Shown here one piece after another: positions 36,480 through 45,734 of a stretch of 64,000 nt of DNA (within the stretch, counting starts at the first letter, position 1; every line of letters starts with the position of its first letter). Location of the stretch: assembly GCF_008807415.1 (NCBI RefSeq), contig NZ_CP043626.1, positions 3,348,001 to 3,412,000 of the forward strand, given 5' to 3'. The DNA is from Pseudomonas denitrificans (nom. rej.). GTDB taxonomy: Bacteria; Pseudomonadota; Gammaproteobacteria; Pseudomonadales; Pseudomonadaceae. The notes under the pieces are model-generated. The model had not been told where the DNA came from, did not search any database, and saw only the letters and a program-made list of their open reading frames with translations. Both the position numbers and the translations under genes were made by a program.

Positions 36480-38540
36480 ATGACCGACCGTCAGCCCCCC
36501 ATCGCCCGCCGCGAAGCCGCCGCCGATCCCTATGCCTGGCTGGAAAACCGCGATGCCGAGGACGTCCTCGACTACCTGAAAGCAGAAAATGCCTACCTGG
36601 AAGATCGACTTCTTCCTCAAACGAAATTGCGCGAAACCCTGTTCCAGGAGATCAAGGGCCGCATCCGCGAGACCGACCTGTCGCTGCCCACGCCCTGGGG
36701 CCCCTGGCTCTACTACCAGCGCACCACCGCCGGCGACGAGTACCCGCGCCACTACCGCAGCCCGCGCCCGGCCGATGGTTCGCTGACCGTCGAGGAGAGC
36801 GCCGAGCAGTTGCTGCTCGACCCGAACGAGCTGGCCGGCGACGGCTTCCTGTCGGTCGGCGCTTTCAGCATCAGCCCCGATCATTCGAAGCTGGCCTACA
36901 GCCTGGATACCAGCGGCGACGAGATATACACCCTCTACGTGAAGGATCTGGCTGACGGCAGCGTTACCACCCTGCCCTTCGACGACTGCGATGGCAGCCT
37001 CACCTGGGCCAACGACAACCGTACCCTGTTCTTCGGCGAACTGGACGACACCCACCGCCCGCACAAGCTCTATCGCCACTGCCTGGGCGAGAGCGGCGCG
37101 CAGCTGATCTTCGAGGAGCCCGACGGGCGCTTCTTCCTCAACTGCTACCGCGCCAGCTCCGAGCGCCAGCTGATTCTGCTGCTGAACAGCAAGACCACCA
37201 GCGAGGCCTGGGTGCTGGACGCCAGTACGCCCGACGGCGAGTTCGTCTGCCTGGCGCCACGCGAGGAAGGCCACGAGTACTACCCGGACCACGGCCGTCT
37301 TGAGGGTGACTGGGCCTGGCTGATCCGCAGCAACCAGACCGGCATCAACTTCGCCCTCTACCACGCCAGCGAAGCGCAGCCGACCCGCGCGCACTGGATC
37401 GAGCTGGTGGCGCACCGCGACGACGTGATGCTCGAAGGCCTGACCCTGAGCGCCAGCGCGCTCACCCTGAGCCTGCGCGAAGGCGGCCTGCCGATCGTCG
37501 AAGTCCACCCACACGGCCAGCCAGCGCACCGCGTCGATTTGCCGGACGCCGCCTACAACCTCTACGTGCAGGACAGCCTGGAGTTCGACAGCGCGGTGAT
37601 CCGCCTGCGCTACGAGGCGCTCAACCGCCCGGCGCAGATCCGCCAGCTGGACCTCGCCAGCGGCGAACAGAAAGTCCTCAAGCAGACCCCGGTGGAAGGC
37701 CCGTTCGACGCCGACGCCTACGAAAGCCGCCGCCTCTGGGCCGACGCTGCCGACGGCGTGCAGGTGCCGATCAGCCTGGTAGGCCGCCGCGAGGTGCTGG
37801 AAGACATCGCCCGCGGCAAGCCGGCGCCGCTCTACCTCTATGGCTACGGCGCCTACGGCGAGAGCCTCGACCCCTGGTTCTCCCACGCCCGCCTGAGCCT
37901 GCTGGAGCGCGGCTTCGTCTTCGCCATCGCCCACGTGCGTGGCGGCGGCGAACTGGGCGAAGCCTGGTACCGCGCCGGCAAGCTGGAGCACAAGCAGAAC
38001 ACCTTCAGTGACTTCATCGCCTGTGCCGAACACCTGCTCCGCCACGGCTACAGTACCCCGGCGCAGCTGGCGATCAGCGGCGGCAGCGCCGGCGGCCTGC
38101 TGATCGGCGCGGTGCTCAACCAGCGCCCGCAGTTGTTCGCCGCGGCCATCGCCGAAGTGCCCTTCGTCGATGTACTCAACAGCATGCTCAACCCCGACCT
38201 GCCGCTGACCGTCACCGAGTACGACGAGTGGGGCAACCCGCAGGAGCCGGAGGTCTATGCCCGCATCCGCGCCTATGCGCCCTACGAGAACGTCAGCGCG
38301 CAGGACTACCCCGCCTTGCTGGTGGTCGCCGGCTACAACGACAGCCGCGTGCAGTACTGGGAGGCCGCCAAGTGGGTGGCCAAGCTGCGCGTCAGCAAGA
38401 CCGACGAGCACCTGCTGCTGCTCAAGACCGACCTCGGCGCCGGCCACGGCGGCATGAGTGGCCGCTACCAGGGCCTGAAGGACGTGGCGCTGGAATACGC
38501 CTTCCTGTTCAAGGTACTGGGCATCGAAGGCAACGCCTGA
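36480..38540 (+). CDS. Prolyl oligopeptidase family protease (oligopeptidase B-like)
   Basis: A 686-residue cytoplasmic serine peptidase of family S9A. The N-terminal segment DPYAWLENRDAEDVLDYLKAEN is the standard S9A opening. A seven-bladed propeller spans about 75-400 and the alpha/beta-hydrolase domain about 415-686. The nucleophile is in ISGGSAGGL (Ser about 536), the acid in GYNDSRV (Asp about 621) and the histidine in GAGHGG (His about 655). The family cuts small peptides after basic residues (PtrB) or proline. The extended EDVLDYLKAEN start and the propeller favour oligopeptidase B. The stop overlaps the next gene by one base. Confidence 0.92.
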   Translation: MTDRQPPIARREAAADPYAWLENRDAEDVLDYLKAENAYLEDRLLPQTKLRETLFQEIKGRIRETDLSLPTPWGPWLYYQRTTAGDEYPRHYRSPRPADGSLTVEESAEQLLLDPNELAGDGFLSVGAFSISPDHSKLAYSLDTSGDEIYTLYVKDLADGSVTTLPFDDCDGSLTWANDNRTLFFGELDDTHRPHKLYRHCLGESGAQLIFEEPDGRFFLNCYRASSERQLILLLNSKTTSEAWVLDASTPDGEFVCLAPREEGHEYYPDHGRLEGDWAWLIRSNQTGINFALYHASEAQPTRAHWIELVAHRDDVMLEGLTLSASALTLSLREGGLPIVEVHPHGQPAHRVDLPDAAYNLYVQDSLEFDSAVIRLRYEALNRPAQIRQLDLASGEQKVLKQTPVEGPFDADAYESRRLWADAADGVQVPISLVGRREVLEDIARGKPAPLYLYGYGAYGESLDPWFSHARLSLLERGFVFAIAHVRGGGELGEAWYRAGKLEHKQNTFSDFIACAEHLLRHGYSTPAQLAISGGSAGGLLIGAVLNQRPQLFAAAIAEVPFVDVLNSMLNPDLPLTVTEYDEWGNPQEPEVYARIRAYAPYENVSAQDYPALLVVAGYNDSRVQYWEAAKWVAKLRVSKTDEHLLLLKTDLGAGHGGMSGRYQGLKDVALEYAFLFKVLGIEGNA

Positions 38541-38881
38541 TGCTCTACACCTGCCCCTGCTGCGGCTACTTCAGTTTCGGCGACCCTCCGGGGTCGTACG
38601 AAATCTGCGAGATCTGCTTCTGGGAAGACGACCACCTGCAGCTCTGCTTCCCCGACGCGCGCGGTGGCGCCAACGCCGTGAGCCTTATCGAGGCGCAGGT
38701 CAACTACGTGCAGTGGGGCGCCTGCGAAAGGCGCTTCCGCGCCAAGGTGCGCCCGGCCACTATCGATGACGTGAAGGACGACCGCTGGTTCCCGCTGTGG
38801 GAAAAACGCGTGGAGCTACCGGACGACGAAGCTCCGCTGACCGGCGAGGAAGCCTGCTACTGGCTACGCACGCCGGCCTGA
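38540..38881 (+). CDS. CPCC-family cysteine-rich protein
   Basis: A 113-residue protein opening MLYTCPCCGYFSFGDPPGSY then EICEICFWEDD, the CPCC cysteine-rich family. Cys5, 7 and 8 with the later CEIC pair look like a zinc site. The rest (GGANAVSLIEAQVNYVQWGACERR) is also typical. Function unknown; such proteins are often linked with immunity or small regulatory roles, without proof here. The start codon shares its A with the TGA of the protease gene (TGATG), so translation is coupled. Confidence 0.87.
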   Translation: MLYTCPCCGYFSFGDPPGSYEICEICFWEDDHLQLCFPDARGGANAVSLIEAQVNYVQWGACERRFRAKVRPATIDDVKDDRWFPLWEKRVELPDDEAPLTGEEACYWLRTPA

Positions 38882-38888
38882 ATACCCC

Positions 38889-39518
38889 TCAGCGTCGGCT
38901 GCTGACAGCCAGGCCGACGCCCATGGCGACGATCAGCCCGCCCGAGGCCGTCTGCTGCCAGCGCCGCCAGGTCGGGTTGCTGCCCACGCGATGACCGACC
39001 CGTCCGGCGACCACCGAGACCACGGCGTTCACCAGGCAACCACCGAGGTTGAACAGCAGACCGAGGCAGAGAATCTGCAGCACGAAGTTCGGGCTGCCAG
39101 CGGGCACGAACTGCGGCAGGAAGGCGAGGAAGAACAGCGCCACCTTGGGGTTGAACACGTTGACCAGCATGCCCTGCAGGAACACCCGGCTCAGGCGCGC
39201 GGGCTCGAGCTCGGTGGGTTTCTGCTCGCGCCAGGCGCCACGGACCAGCTGCACGCCGAGCCAGACCAGGTAGAGCGCGCCCAGCCACTTGAGCACACCG
39301 AAAGCCACGCTGGACATCATCAGCAGCGCCGAAAGACCGAACGCCGCGGCCAGCATGTGCACCACGCAGCCGGCACCGATCCCGAGGGTCGACATCAGGC
39401 CCGCCGCCGTGCCTTGTGCAGCCGAACGCGAGGCGACATAGAGCATGTCCGGCCCGGGCGTGAGGTTGAGCGCGAGGGTGGCGATGAAGAACAGGCTGAG
39501 GCTTTCGAGGCTGGGCAT
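38889..39518 (-). CDS. LysE/RhtB-family amino-acid exporter
   Basis: A 209-residue inner-membrane protein with six predicted helices. The family signature NLTPGPDMLYVASRSAAQGTAAG is at about residues 18-40, and LVNVFNPKVALFFLAFLPQFV at about 119-139. LysE/RhtB proteins export basic amino acids, homoserine or threonine. It faces the CPCC gene tail to tail with a seven-base gap. Substrate not predictable. Confidence 0.92.
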   Translation of the reverse strand: MPSLESLSLFFIATLALNLTPGPDMLYVASRSAAQGTAAGLMSTLGIGAGCVVHMLAAAFGLSALLMMSSVAFGVLKWLGALYLVWLGVQLVRGAWREQKPTELEPARLSRVFLQGMLVNVFNPKVALFFLAFLPQFVPAGSPNFVLQILCLGLLFNLGGCLVNAVVSVVAGRVGHRVGSNPTWRRWQQTASGGLIVAMGVGLAVSSRR

Positions 39519-39578
39519 GGCGCGGCTCCGGGACGGCAGACGCGCAGCATGCCACGGGGGCCGCTGCTGACGGAAGGA

Positions 39579-40028
39579 TCAGCCAGCGCGGAAGATCAGG
39601 TGCTCTTCCCAGTCGTCCTCGGGCACCGAACCTTCGGCGAGCATGCGCCCGGATTGGGAAATGCGCTCGTGATGCACCGCGTCCGGATCGCCGCAGACGA
39701 GGTGGTGCCACAGCGGCAGGTCCTTGCCCTCGGATACCAGGCGGTAGCCGCAGGTCGGCGGCAGCCACTGGAACTCGTCGGCCTGGGCCGGGGTGAGCTG
39801 GATGCAGTCCGGGACGCTGGCGCGGCGGTTGGCGTAGTCGGTGCAGCGGCAGGTCTTCAGGTCCAGCAGCTTGCAGGCGATGCGCGTGTAGTAGACGGTG
39901 CCGTCGTCCTCGTCTTCCAGCTTCTGCAGACAGCACAGGCCGCAGCCGTCGCACAGCGACTCCCACTCTTCCTGATCGAGCTGGTCGAGGGTCTTGCGTT
40001 TCCAGAAGGGTTCGACTTTGGCGGCCAT
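39579..40028 (-). CDS. ycgN: YcgN-family cysteine-cluster protein
   Basis: A 149-residue protein with the UPF0260/YkgJ-type cysteine cluster: [16 protein letters not shown] near residues 28-43 and [17 protein letters not shown] near 52-70. It ends in [22 protein letters not shown]. The eight cysteines suggest Zn or Fe-S binding; no reaction is known. E. coli YcgN is next to ycgL and rnd relatives in many genomes, and here ycgL and rnd are 2.2 kb to the right. The start is preceded by little Shine-Dalgarno sequence. Confidence 0.9.
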   Translation of the reverse strand: MAAKVEPFWKRKTLDQLDQEEWESLCDGCGLCCLQKLEDEDDGTVYYTRIACKLLDLKTCRCTDYANRRASVPDCIQLTPAQADEFQWLPPTCGYRLVSEGKDLPLWHHLVCGDPDAVHHERISQSGRMLAEGSVPEDDWEEHLIFRAG

Positions 40029-40275
40029 TTTTTAGTCAGGGGCAATTTCACGGGGCGCAAAGTCTAAGCCCGTCGTGCGCGCAGGCCAAGCGCAGGCGAC
40101 CATTGACCGCGCAGCGCTTGCCAGAGCGGGCCGCGCTGGTTAGTTTGATCGCCCCACGGGCCTGCTCCGCCTGCCTTCTGTCAGCGCCGCGCGACCCGCC
40201 AACCGCCCGACCCCACCGCGATGCCCGGCCGACCACGGCACCATCGGCAGATTCCACGCCCTTCAAGGAGCCACC

Positions 40276-40869
40276 ATGAGCGCCAACCCTCGCGTTTCCG
40301 AGCACCCGATCGACCCGCAGTTCATCAATCGCTGGTCGCCCCGCGCCTTCAGCGGCGAAGCCATTCCCGAAGCGACCCTGCTGAGCTTCATCGAGGCCGC
40401 GCGCTGGGCGCCGTCCTCCTTCAACTCGCAGCCCTGGCGCTTCCTCTTCGCCCTGCGCGACACGCCGAACTGGCAGCGTTACCTGAACCTGCTGGGCGAG
40501 TTCAACCGCGGCTGGGCGCAGCACGCCTCGGCGCTGGTGGTGGTGCTGTCCAAGACCACCTTCGCCCCGCCCGGCTCCAGCGAGGAGAAGCCCGCCCTGT
40601 GGCACAGCTTCGACACCGGCTCGGCCTGGGGCTTCCTCGCCCTGCAGGCGAGCCTGGCGGGCTGGCACACCCACGGCATGGCCGGCTTCGACCGCGAACT
40701 GGCGCGCACGGAGCTGAAGGTCCCGGCGGACCATGAAATCCACGCGGTTATCGCCATCGGCAAGCTGGGCGACAAGTCGATCCTCTCCGAGAGCCTGCAG
40801 GCCCGCGAAGTGCCCAATGCCCGCCGTCCGCTGGCGGAAATCGTGGCCGAGGGTGACTTCTCGCTCTGA
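40276..40869 (+). CDS. Nitroreductase-family flavoprotein
   Basis: A 197-residue FMN-dependent oxidoreductase. The N-terminal RWSPRAFSGEAIPEATLLSFIEAARWAPSSFNSQPWRFLFA is the FMN-binding start of the family. The middle SAWGFLALQASLAGWHTHGMAGFD and the late VIAIGKLG supply dimer and cofactor contacts. It may reduce nitro compounds, quinones or flavins with NAD(P)H. CAAGGAGCCACC sets the ATG. It is followed by a run of dispersed repeats and a terminator, and seems monocistronic. Confidence 0.9.
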   Translation: MSANPRVSEHPIDPQFINRWSPRAFSGEAIPEATLLSFIEAARWAPSSFNSQPWRFLFALRDTPNWQRYLNLLGEFNRGWAQHASALVVVLSKTTFAPPGSSEEKPALWHSFDTGSAWGFLALQASLAGWHTHGMAGFDRELARTELKVPADHEIHAVIAIGKLGDKSILSESLQAREVPNARRPLAEIVAEGDFSL

Positions 40870-40883
40870 CGGGCAATACCCCT

Positions 40884-40979
40884 TGTAGGAGCGCGCCATG
40901 CGCGCGATCGCGGGCATGGCCCGCTCCTACAGGTTGACTGCGGAGTGCCCCGGTTCGCGAGCAGGCTCGCTCCTACGAA
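40884..40979. repeat. Two TAGGAGCG-type palindromic elements
   Basis: TGTAGGAGCGCGCCATGCGC through GGCCCGCTCCTACA (40884-40931) is an imperfect palindrome related to 4849-4909. A second element, TTCGCGAGCAGGCTCGCTCC then TACGAA (40954-40979), follows directly. Together they fill most of the space between the nitroreductase gene and the next terminator. This is the usual appearance of Pseudomonas REP-type sequences. Confidence 0.85.
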
Positions 40980-40991
40980 AGCCCAAAGAAA

Positions 40992-41014
40992 AAGGCCCCG
41001 GATGGGGCCTTTTT
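40992..41014. terminator. Bidirectional intrinsic terminator
   Basis: AAGGCCCC-GGAT-GGGGCCTT with TTTT on the plus strand and an A-rich left flank that gives T on the minus strand. It closes the nitroreductase unit and the leftward dehydrogenase gene. Confidence 0.88.
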
Positions 41015-41028
41015 CATGTCCGCAGCGG

Positions 41029-41961
41029 TCAGTAACCGCGGGAGAAATCCACCTCGCCGCGCATGGCCTGCCCCGCCCAGAAGCGCGTGAGGTTGTCGCG
41101 GAACAGGTCGATCAGCAGGCTCGGCAGCGTCGGCGCAGCGGTATGGCCGGTCAGCAGCAGGCGCGGCGTGTGCCAGAACGGGTGCGAAGTCGGCAGCGGC
41201 TCCTGGCGGCAGACATCGATCACCGCACCGGCCAGTTGGTTGGCTTCCAGCGCCGCTACCAGGTCCTCGTCCACCACCGAAGTGCCACGCCCGGCGTTGA
41301 GGAACAGCGCGGTGGGCTTCATCCGCTGGAACAGCGCGAGGTTGAAGATATCCGCGGTTTCCGGCGTGTCGGGCAGCAGGTTGATCACGTAGTCGGCGGT
41401 CTCGGCCAGGCGCGGCAGGTCATCCAGCCCGCCCATGCGCCCGAACGGCACCAGCGAACGCGGGGTCTTCGCCACGCCAACCAGTTCCACGCCGAAGGGC
41501 GCCAGCATGTGCGCCACGGCCTGGCCGATCTCGCCGGTGCCGACGATGAGGATCTGCCGGCCACTCAGGCTGCCGGGCGCGCGGTCGTCCCACTGCACGC
41601 CGACCTGGCTGGCCAGGCGGCCGAGGAACTGACGTTCGTGGGCGAGCATGTAGGTGAGCAGGTATTCGGTCATGACCTGGCCGAAGATGCCGACGGCGCG
41701 GGTCAGGGCGTAATCCTTGGGCAGGTCGTCGGCCAGCAGCGGGGTGATGCCCGCCCAGCTGGACTGGATCCAGACCGGGTGCACGCCCTGGCGCAACAGT
41801 TGCGCCGCCAGGGTCGGCTCGCCGAGCCACACGGGGCATTCGGCCGCCGCTTCAACCAGGGTGTCGGGGTTGTTGCCGGAGATCACCGTCAACCGGGGCT
41901 CGGCCGCCATCAGCAGGGCGGCGTAGAGGGCGTGTTCGCGATCGAGTACGAGCAGGCGCAT
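41029..41961 (-). CDS. D-2-hydroxyacid dehydrogenase (glyoxylate/hydroxypyruvate reductase type)
   Basis: A 310-residue NAD(P)-dependent oxidoreductase. The Rossmann fingerprint ILIVGTGEIGQAVA is at about residues 137-150, INLLPDTPETADIFNL at about 192-207, and LFLNAGRGTSVVDEDLV at about 215-231 with the catalytic arginine region. The C-terminal part ends HPFWHTPRLLLTGHTAAPTLPS, with the catalytic histidine in GHTA. Such proteins reduce glyoxylate, hydroxypyruvate or similar keto acids (GhrA group). The exact substrate is not settled by sequence. Monocistronic by context. Confidence 0.88.
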   Translation of the reverse strand: MRLLVLDREHALYAALLMAAEPRLTVISGNNPDTLVEAAAECPVWLGEPTLAAQLLRQGVHPVWIQSSWAGITPLLADDLPKDYALTRAVGIFGQVMTEYLLTYMLAHERQFLGRLASQVGVQWDDRAPGSLSGRQILIVGTGEIGQAVAHMLAPFGVELVGVAKTPRSLVPFGRMGGLDDLPRLAETADYVINLLPDTPETADIFNLALFQRMKPTALFLNAGRGTSVVDEDLVAALEANQLAGAVIDVCRQEPLPTSHPFWHTPRLLLTGHTAAPTLPSLLIDLFRDNLTRFWAGQAMRGEVDFSRGY

Positions 41962-42138
41962 GGTCAGGCCTTTCGCTTCGAACGGTGGAGTATTTCCGGC
42001 TGGCGCATCTGGACTCGCTTCAAGGGAGCTTCCCTGGGGAAATCGTCGTCAGTTCTAGGGAAGTCAGGCGGCTATAGACACAGCCAGAGACCAAGCGTTC
42101 CGCTCCGTTGAACCCTTTTTACCCCTGCATAATGCGCT

Positions 42139-42186
42139 CAGGCCGCGTATTTGCACAGTGCCAGCACTGGGCCAATACGCGGCCTG
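42139..42186. other. 48-base interrupted palindrome downstream of ycgL
   Basis: Outer arms CAGGCCGCGTATT (42139-42151) and AATACGCGGCCTG (42174-42186) are exact complements. Inside them is a smaller hairpin CAGTGC-CA-GCACTG (42156-42169). The element is 25 bases beyond the ycgL stop. It has no T run, so it is more than a standard terminator; it may be a cruciform-type or RNA-stabilising element. Confidence 0.82.
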
Positions 42187-42210
42187 AAGGGAGTGACGAT
42201 GCGGTCCGGA

Positions 42211-42504
42211 TCAGACCGGGTCGTTCCGGCGCAGCAATTCCTCAGGGAGGTGCTGGATGTACTCCTCCTCCGCCGGCGGCATCTGCAGGTGGAAACCTTG
42301 TTTCTCGATGTTTTCCAGCACCACGTTGATGTCTTCCCGGGCCAGCTGGCGCTCGGGGCTCAGCACCAGATCGAAGGCGTGCTGCGGCGCGCCGAAGGCG
42401 ACCAGCAGCGCCTCGGGCACGCGGCTGAGGGCTTCGCGCTTGTCGACGTACAGGTACATCTCGTTCTTGCGCGGACTCTTGTAGATGGAGCAGATGCGTT
42501 TCAT
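42211..42504 (-). CDS. ycgL: YcgL-domain protein
   Basis: A 97-residue YcgL-family protein: [20 protein letters not shown], then [20 protein letters not shown] and the C-terminal [10 protein letters not shown]. The fold is known in E. coli but the role is not. It lies 16 bases after rnd in the same direction, the usual Pseudomonas pair, so it may be linked to RNA metabolism. No signal peptide or membrane segment. Confidence 0.93.
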   Translation of the reverse strand: MKRICSIYKSPRKNEMYLYVDKREALSRVPEALLVAFGAPQHAFDLVLSPERQLAREDINVVLENIEKQGFHLQMPPAEEEYIQHLPEELLRRNDPV

Positions 42505-42520
42505 ATCGGTGCTTTCCGCG

Positions 42521-43660
42521 TTATTCGGCAGTAGGGGCAGCCAGGCTGTCCAGTAGGGCCTGCCCCATCAGCTCGCGGCGCCAGCCTTGCAGCGAATCGG
42601 GCAGTTGGTAGGGGCCGTTGGGCCAACCGGTCTTGAGCAGGGCTTCGAGAATTTTCTTGCGCAGCATCAGCTCGGGCGCCATCTCCAGGCGCTCGGCTTC
42701 CTTCTGGCCGACTTCGCGCAGCTTCTTCAGCACCGGGGTGATCTCTCGCGGCAGCGGCTCGGGCAGGGTCTGCGGCCAGACGGCTTCGGGCAGCTTCGCC
42801 GCGTGGGCCATCAGTGCGATCAGGGTGTCGCCGTCCTGGCGCACGGTGCGCGGGTGCATGTCGTCGATACGCGCCAGGGCGACCTTGTCGGCCGGCTGGA
42901 AGCGCGCCAATGGCCACAGCGTGTGCTCGCGCAGAATGTGGTTGCGCGGCTTGTTGCGCAACCGCGCCTGCTCCTCGCGCCAGACGCACAGCTCGCGCAG
43001 GACGGCCAGTTGCTGGCGACCCAGCTTCCACGCCAGCTTGACGTCGAGGTAGGCCTCCTGCGGGTCACTGACGCGGCTCTGGTTGCTGGTCAGGTCGGTG
43101 CCGTCGGCCAGCAGCCACTGCAGCTTCTCGTCGCTCAGGCGCGGGGCGAGCTTCACGTAGACCTCGGCCAGGTGCTGCACGTCCTCGGCCGCATAGCGCA
43201 CCTGCATGTCGGTCAGCGGACGCTGCAGCCAGTCGGAGCGGGTTTCGTCCTTGGGCAGGTCGAGGCCGAGGATTTCCAGCACCAGCTTGGAATACCCCAT
43301 GGAATGCGGCATGCCCAGGTAGGCGGCGGCCAACTGGGTGTCGAACAGCGGCTGCGGCAGGCTGCCGGTCAGGCGCTGGAAAACTTCCAGGTCCTCGCCG
43401 CAGGCATGGAACACCTTGACCACCACCGGCGACTCCAGCACGGCAGCGAACGGCGACCAGTCGCGGATCAGCAGCGGGTCGATCAGCCACACGCCGCTGC
43501 CGTCGCCCACCTGCACCAGCCCGGCAGCCGGGTAGAAGGTATCGACACGCATGAACTCGGTATCGAGCGCGAGGTAAGGCAGTTCTTTCCAGTCCTGGCA
43601 CTTGCGCTCCAGGGTGGCATCGTCGCGAATCCACTGAATGTCGAGGACAGTCACGAACAT
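42521..43660 (-). CDS. rnd: Ribonuclease D
   Basis: 3'-5' exoribonuclease that trims tRNA and other stable RNA precursors. It has 379 residues. The DEDD catalytic set is visible: [14 protein letters not shown] (Asp/Glu, about 28-34), [11 protein letters not shown] (Asp, about 86), [11 protein letters not shown] and [10 protein letters not shown] (Tyr and Asp, about 151-155). A central HRDC domain (about 210-290) and a second helical domain follow. The ATG at 43660 ([11 protein letters not shown]) is fixed by AAGGAG directly upstream; the frame is open further but is non-conserved there. Cotranscribed with ycgL. Confidence 0.95.
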   Translation of the reverse strand: MFVTVLDIQWIRDDATLERKCQDWKELPYLALDTEFMRVDTFYPAAGLVQVGDGSGVWLIDPLLIRDWSPFAAVLESPVVVKVFHACGEDLEVFQRLTGSLPQPLFDTQLAAAYLGMPHSMGYSKLVLEILGLDLPKDETRSDWLQRPLTDMQVRYAAEDVQHLAEVYVKLAPRLSDEKLQWLLADGTDLTSNQSRVSDPQEAYLDVKLAWKLGRQQLAVLRELCVWREEQARLRNKPRNHILREHTLWPLARFQPADKVALARIDDMHPRTVRQDGDTLIALMAHAAKLPEAVWPQTLPEPLPREITPVLKKLREVGQKEAERLEMAPELMLRKKILEALLKTGWPNGPYQLPDSLQGWRRELMGQALLDSLAAPTAE

Positions 43661-43794
43661 CTCCTTCGTTTCGGTGCGCGCAGTATATAGAGATGCATGA
43701 TGTGCGAGCATTCCACTCGGCCATCGGTCTGTGACAACTGCATGGCAATCTCTACGCTTTGCCCCGCCCACAACAACAAGAAGGCAGCTTGCGC

Positions 43795-44856
43795 ATGAAA
43801 AAGCTTCTCGGACTGGTCGTCCTGCTGGCCGTAGCCGTCGCGGTCTACCTGGCGCTCACGCCCAGCCCCATCGACCCGCTGGCCTGGACGCCGCCCAAGG
43901 CGCCACCGATGACCGGCGTGATGGAACCCAACGACACCCTGATGAAAGCCGAACTGCTCGCCCAGGGCCAGATCGTCGGCCCGGAGGACACCGCCGTGGA
44001 TAGCCAGGGCCGGGTTTTCGCCGGGCTGGATGACGGGCGCATCGTGCGCATCGGCGCCGACGGCAAGGCCGAGACCTTCGTCGAGACCGGCGGCCGCCCC
44101 CTGGGCCTGGCGTTCGACAAGAGCGGCAAGCTGATCGTCGCCGACGCCTGGAAGGGACTGCTGGAGATCGACCCGCAGGGCAAGATCCGCGTGCTGACCG
44201 ATTCGGCCGACGGCGTTCCCTTCGCCTTCACCGACGACCTGGACATCGCCAGCGATGGCCGCATCTATTTCAGCGACGCGTCCAGCCGCTTCCACCAGCC
44301 CGACTACATCCTCGACCTGCTCGAAGCCCGCCCTCACGGTCGCCTGCTGCGTTACGACCCGGCCACCGGCAAGACCGAAACGCTGCTCAAGGACCTGTAC
44401 TTCGCCAATGGCGTGGCGCTGTCGCAGAACGAGGACTTCGTGCTGGTCAACGAGACCTACCGCTACCGCATCACCCGTTACTGGCTCAAGGGCGAGAAGG
44501 CCGGGCAGCACGAGGTCTTCATCGACAACCTGCCGGGCCTGCCGGACAACCTTGCCAGCGACCGCAGCGGCACCTTCTGGGTTGCTCTGCCCTCGCCGCG
44601 CAAGGCCGACGCCGACATGATCCAGCAGATGCCCTGGCTGAAACGCCAGCTCACCAAGCTGCCGCGCGCCGTGCTGCCCAAGCCGGTGCCCTACGGCCTG
44701 GTGATCCAGGTGAACGAGAAAGGCCAGATCGTGCGCAGCCTGCATGACACCAGCGGCCAGCACCTGCGCATGGTGACTTCGGCCAAGCCGGTGAACGGCG
44801 TGCTCTACCTGGGCAGCCTGGAGAACGACCGCATCGGCCGGCTGCGGATTCAGTAA
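43795..44856 (+). CDS. SMP-30/strictosidine-synthase-like beta-propeller protein
   Basis: A 353-residue protein with an N-terminal membrane anchor or signal (KKLLGLVVLLAVAVAVYLALT, about residues 2-22) and a six-bladed propeller. Motifs include GPEDTAVDSQGRVFAGLDDGRI, GGRPLGLAFDKSGKLIVADAWKGLLEI, YFANGVALSQNEDFVLVNETYRYRI and LPGLPDNLASDRSGTFWVALPSPR. These are the signatures of the SMP-30/gluconolactonase/strictosidine synthase superfamily (adipocyte-membrane-protein-like subgroup). Members hydrolyse lactones or organophosphates, but many have no tested activity. It probably acts in the periplasm. Divergent from rnd across 134 bases. Confidence 0.88.
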   Translation: MKKLLGLVVLLAVAVAVYLALTPSPIDPLAWTPPKAPPMTGVMEPNDTLMKAELLAQGQIVGPEDTAVDSQGRVFAGLDDGRIVRIGADGKAETFVETGGRPLGLAFDKSGKLIVADAWKGLLEIDPQGKIRVLTDSADGVPFAFTDDLDIASDGRIYFSDASSRFHQPDYILDLLEARPHGRLLRYDPATGKTETLLKDLYFANGVALSQNEDFVLVNETYRYRITRYWLKGEKAGQHEVFIDNLPGLPDNLASDRSGTFWVALPSPRKADADMIQQMPWLKRQLTKLPRAVLPKPVPYGLVIQVNEKGQIVRSLHDTSGQHLRMVTSAKPVNGVLYLGSLENDRIGRLRIQ

Positions 44857-44860
44857 CGGC

Positions 44861-45655
44861 TCAGGCCGGCGTCTGCTCCTTCAGGGCAGGCGCCGGTGCA
44901 GGCGCGGCAGCGGGTTCCAGCAGCTCCAGCATGCGCTCGCGCACCTCGCCCATCAGCGCATCGACGCCGTGTTCGGTGAACCGGGTGGAATCGATCGGCG
45001 CGCCGACATGCACCTCCACCGGCATGCCGAGGTTCAGCTTGAGGCCGCCCGCCGGCAGCAGTTGCTGGATGCCGCGGATCGCCACCGGGACGATGATCGC
45101 GTCGGTCTGCTGAGCCAGGCGGAAGCAGCCCTTCTTGAACGGCTGCAGCTTGCCATCCTTGGAGCGCGTGCCCTCGGGCGCGGCCCAGAGGACGATGCCG
45201 CTCTCCATCATTTCCCGCGCCTTCGCCAGGTCAGCCATGGCCTGGTGGCGGTTGTGCCGGTCGATGGACGGGAACTCCGCCGCGCGCATCGCCGCGCCCC
45301 AGACCGGCACGGCGAACAGCTCGCGCTTGGCGAGCATGCGGATCGATCCGGGCATGGTCACGAAGATCGCCGGGATGTCGTAGAAGCTGGAATGGGTGCA
45401 GAGGATCATATAGCGACGACCATCGCCGAAGTCCGGCACTTCCCCATGGCGACTCATGCGCGCGCCGGTCAGGCGCAGCAGGCTGCCGGACCAGTCGCGG
45501 GTAAAACCGTCGACCTTGGCGCGGCGCAACCGGCCGATGGCTCCCAGTGTCAGGACCCGGACGCTGTAGCCCAGGGTAATCAGAACGGTCGCCAGTCCCA
45601 CCAGGGCGACGCGCAGCGGGCCCGCCTTGCGCGGTGCCGATTGCTGGTCGTGCAT
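44861..45655 (-). CDS. PlsC-like lysophospholipid acyltransferase
   Basis: A 264-residue 1-acyl-glycerol-3-phosphate acyltransferase family protein. A membrane helix at about residues 14-36 precedes the catalytic HX4D motif THSSFYDIP (about 90-98). Motif III, APEGTRSKDGKLQPFKKGCF, is at about 158-177, and IIVPVAIRGIQQLLP follows. It transfers an acyl chain to lysophosphatidate or a related lipid at the inner membrane. The start at 45655 (MHDQQS) is chosen because GGGAG lies upstream; 45682 is possible but lacks it. It converges on the SMP-30-like gene and is divergent from the sulfurtransferase gene. The acidic, alanine-rich tail is not conserved. Confidence 0.9.
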   Translation of the reverse strand: MHDQQSAPRKAGPLRVALVGLATVLITLGYSVRVLTLGAIGRLRRAKVDGFTRDWSGSLLRLTGARMSRHGEVPDFGDGRRYMILCTHSSFYDIPAIFVTMPGSIRMLAKRELFAVPVWGAAMRAAEFPSIDRHNRHQAMADLAKAREMMESGIVLWAAPEGTRSKDGKLQPFKKGCFRLAQQTDAIIVPVAIRGIQQLLPAGGLKLNLGMPVEVHVGAPIDSTRFTEHGVDALMGEVRERMLELLEPAAAPAPAPALKEQTPA

Positions 45656-45734
45656 GTTCGCCAACTCCCACCAACTTTTCATCGTACAAGCCTTATGATG
45701 CGCCCAAGCCCCGTCACGACACAGGAACGCGCCC

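Noticed and set aside
35979..38447. 822-codon minus-strand frame opposite the oligopeptidase gene
   Set aside because: The peptidase frame has the catalytic triad; the antisense frame has no motif.
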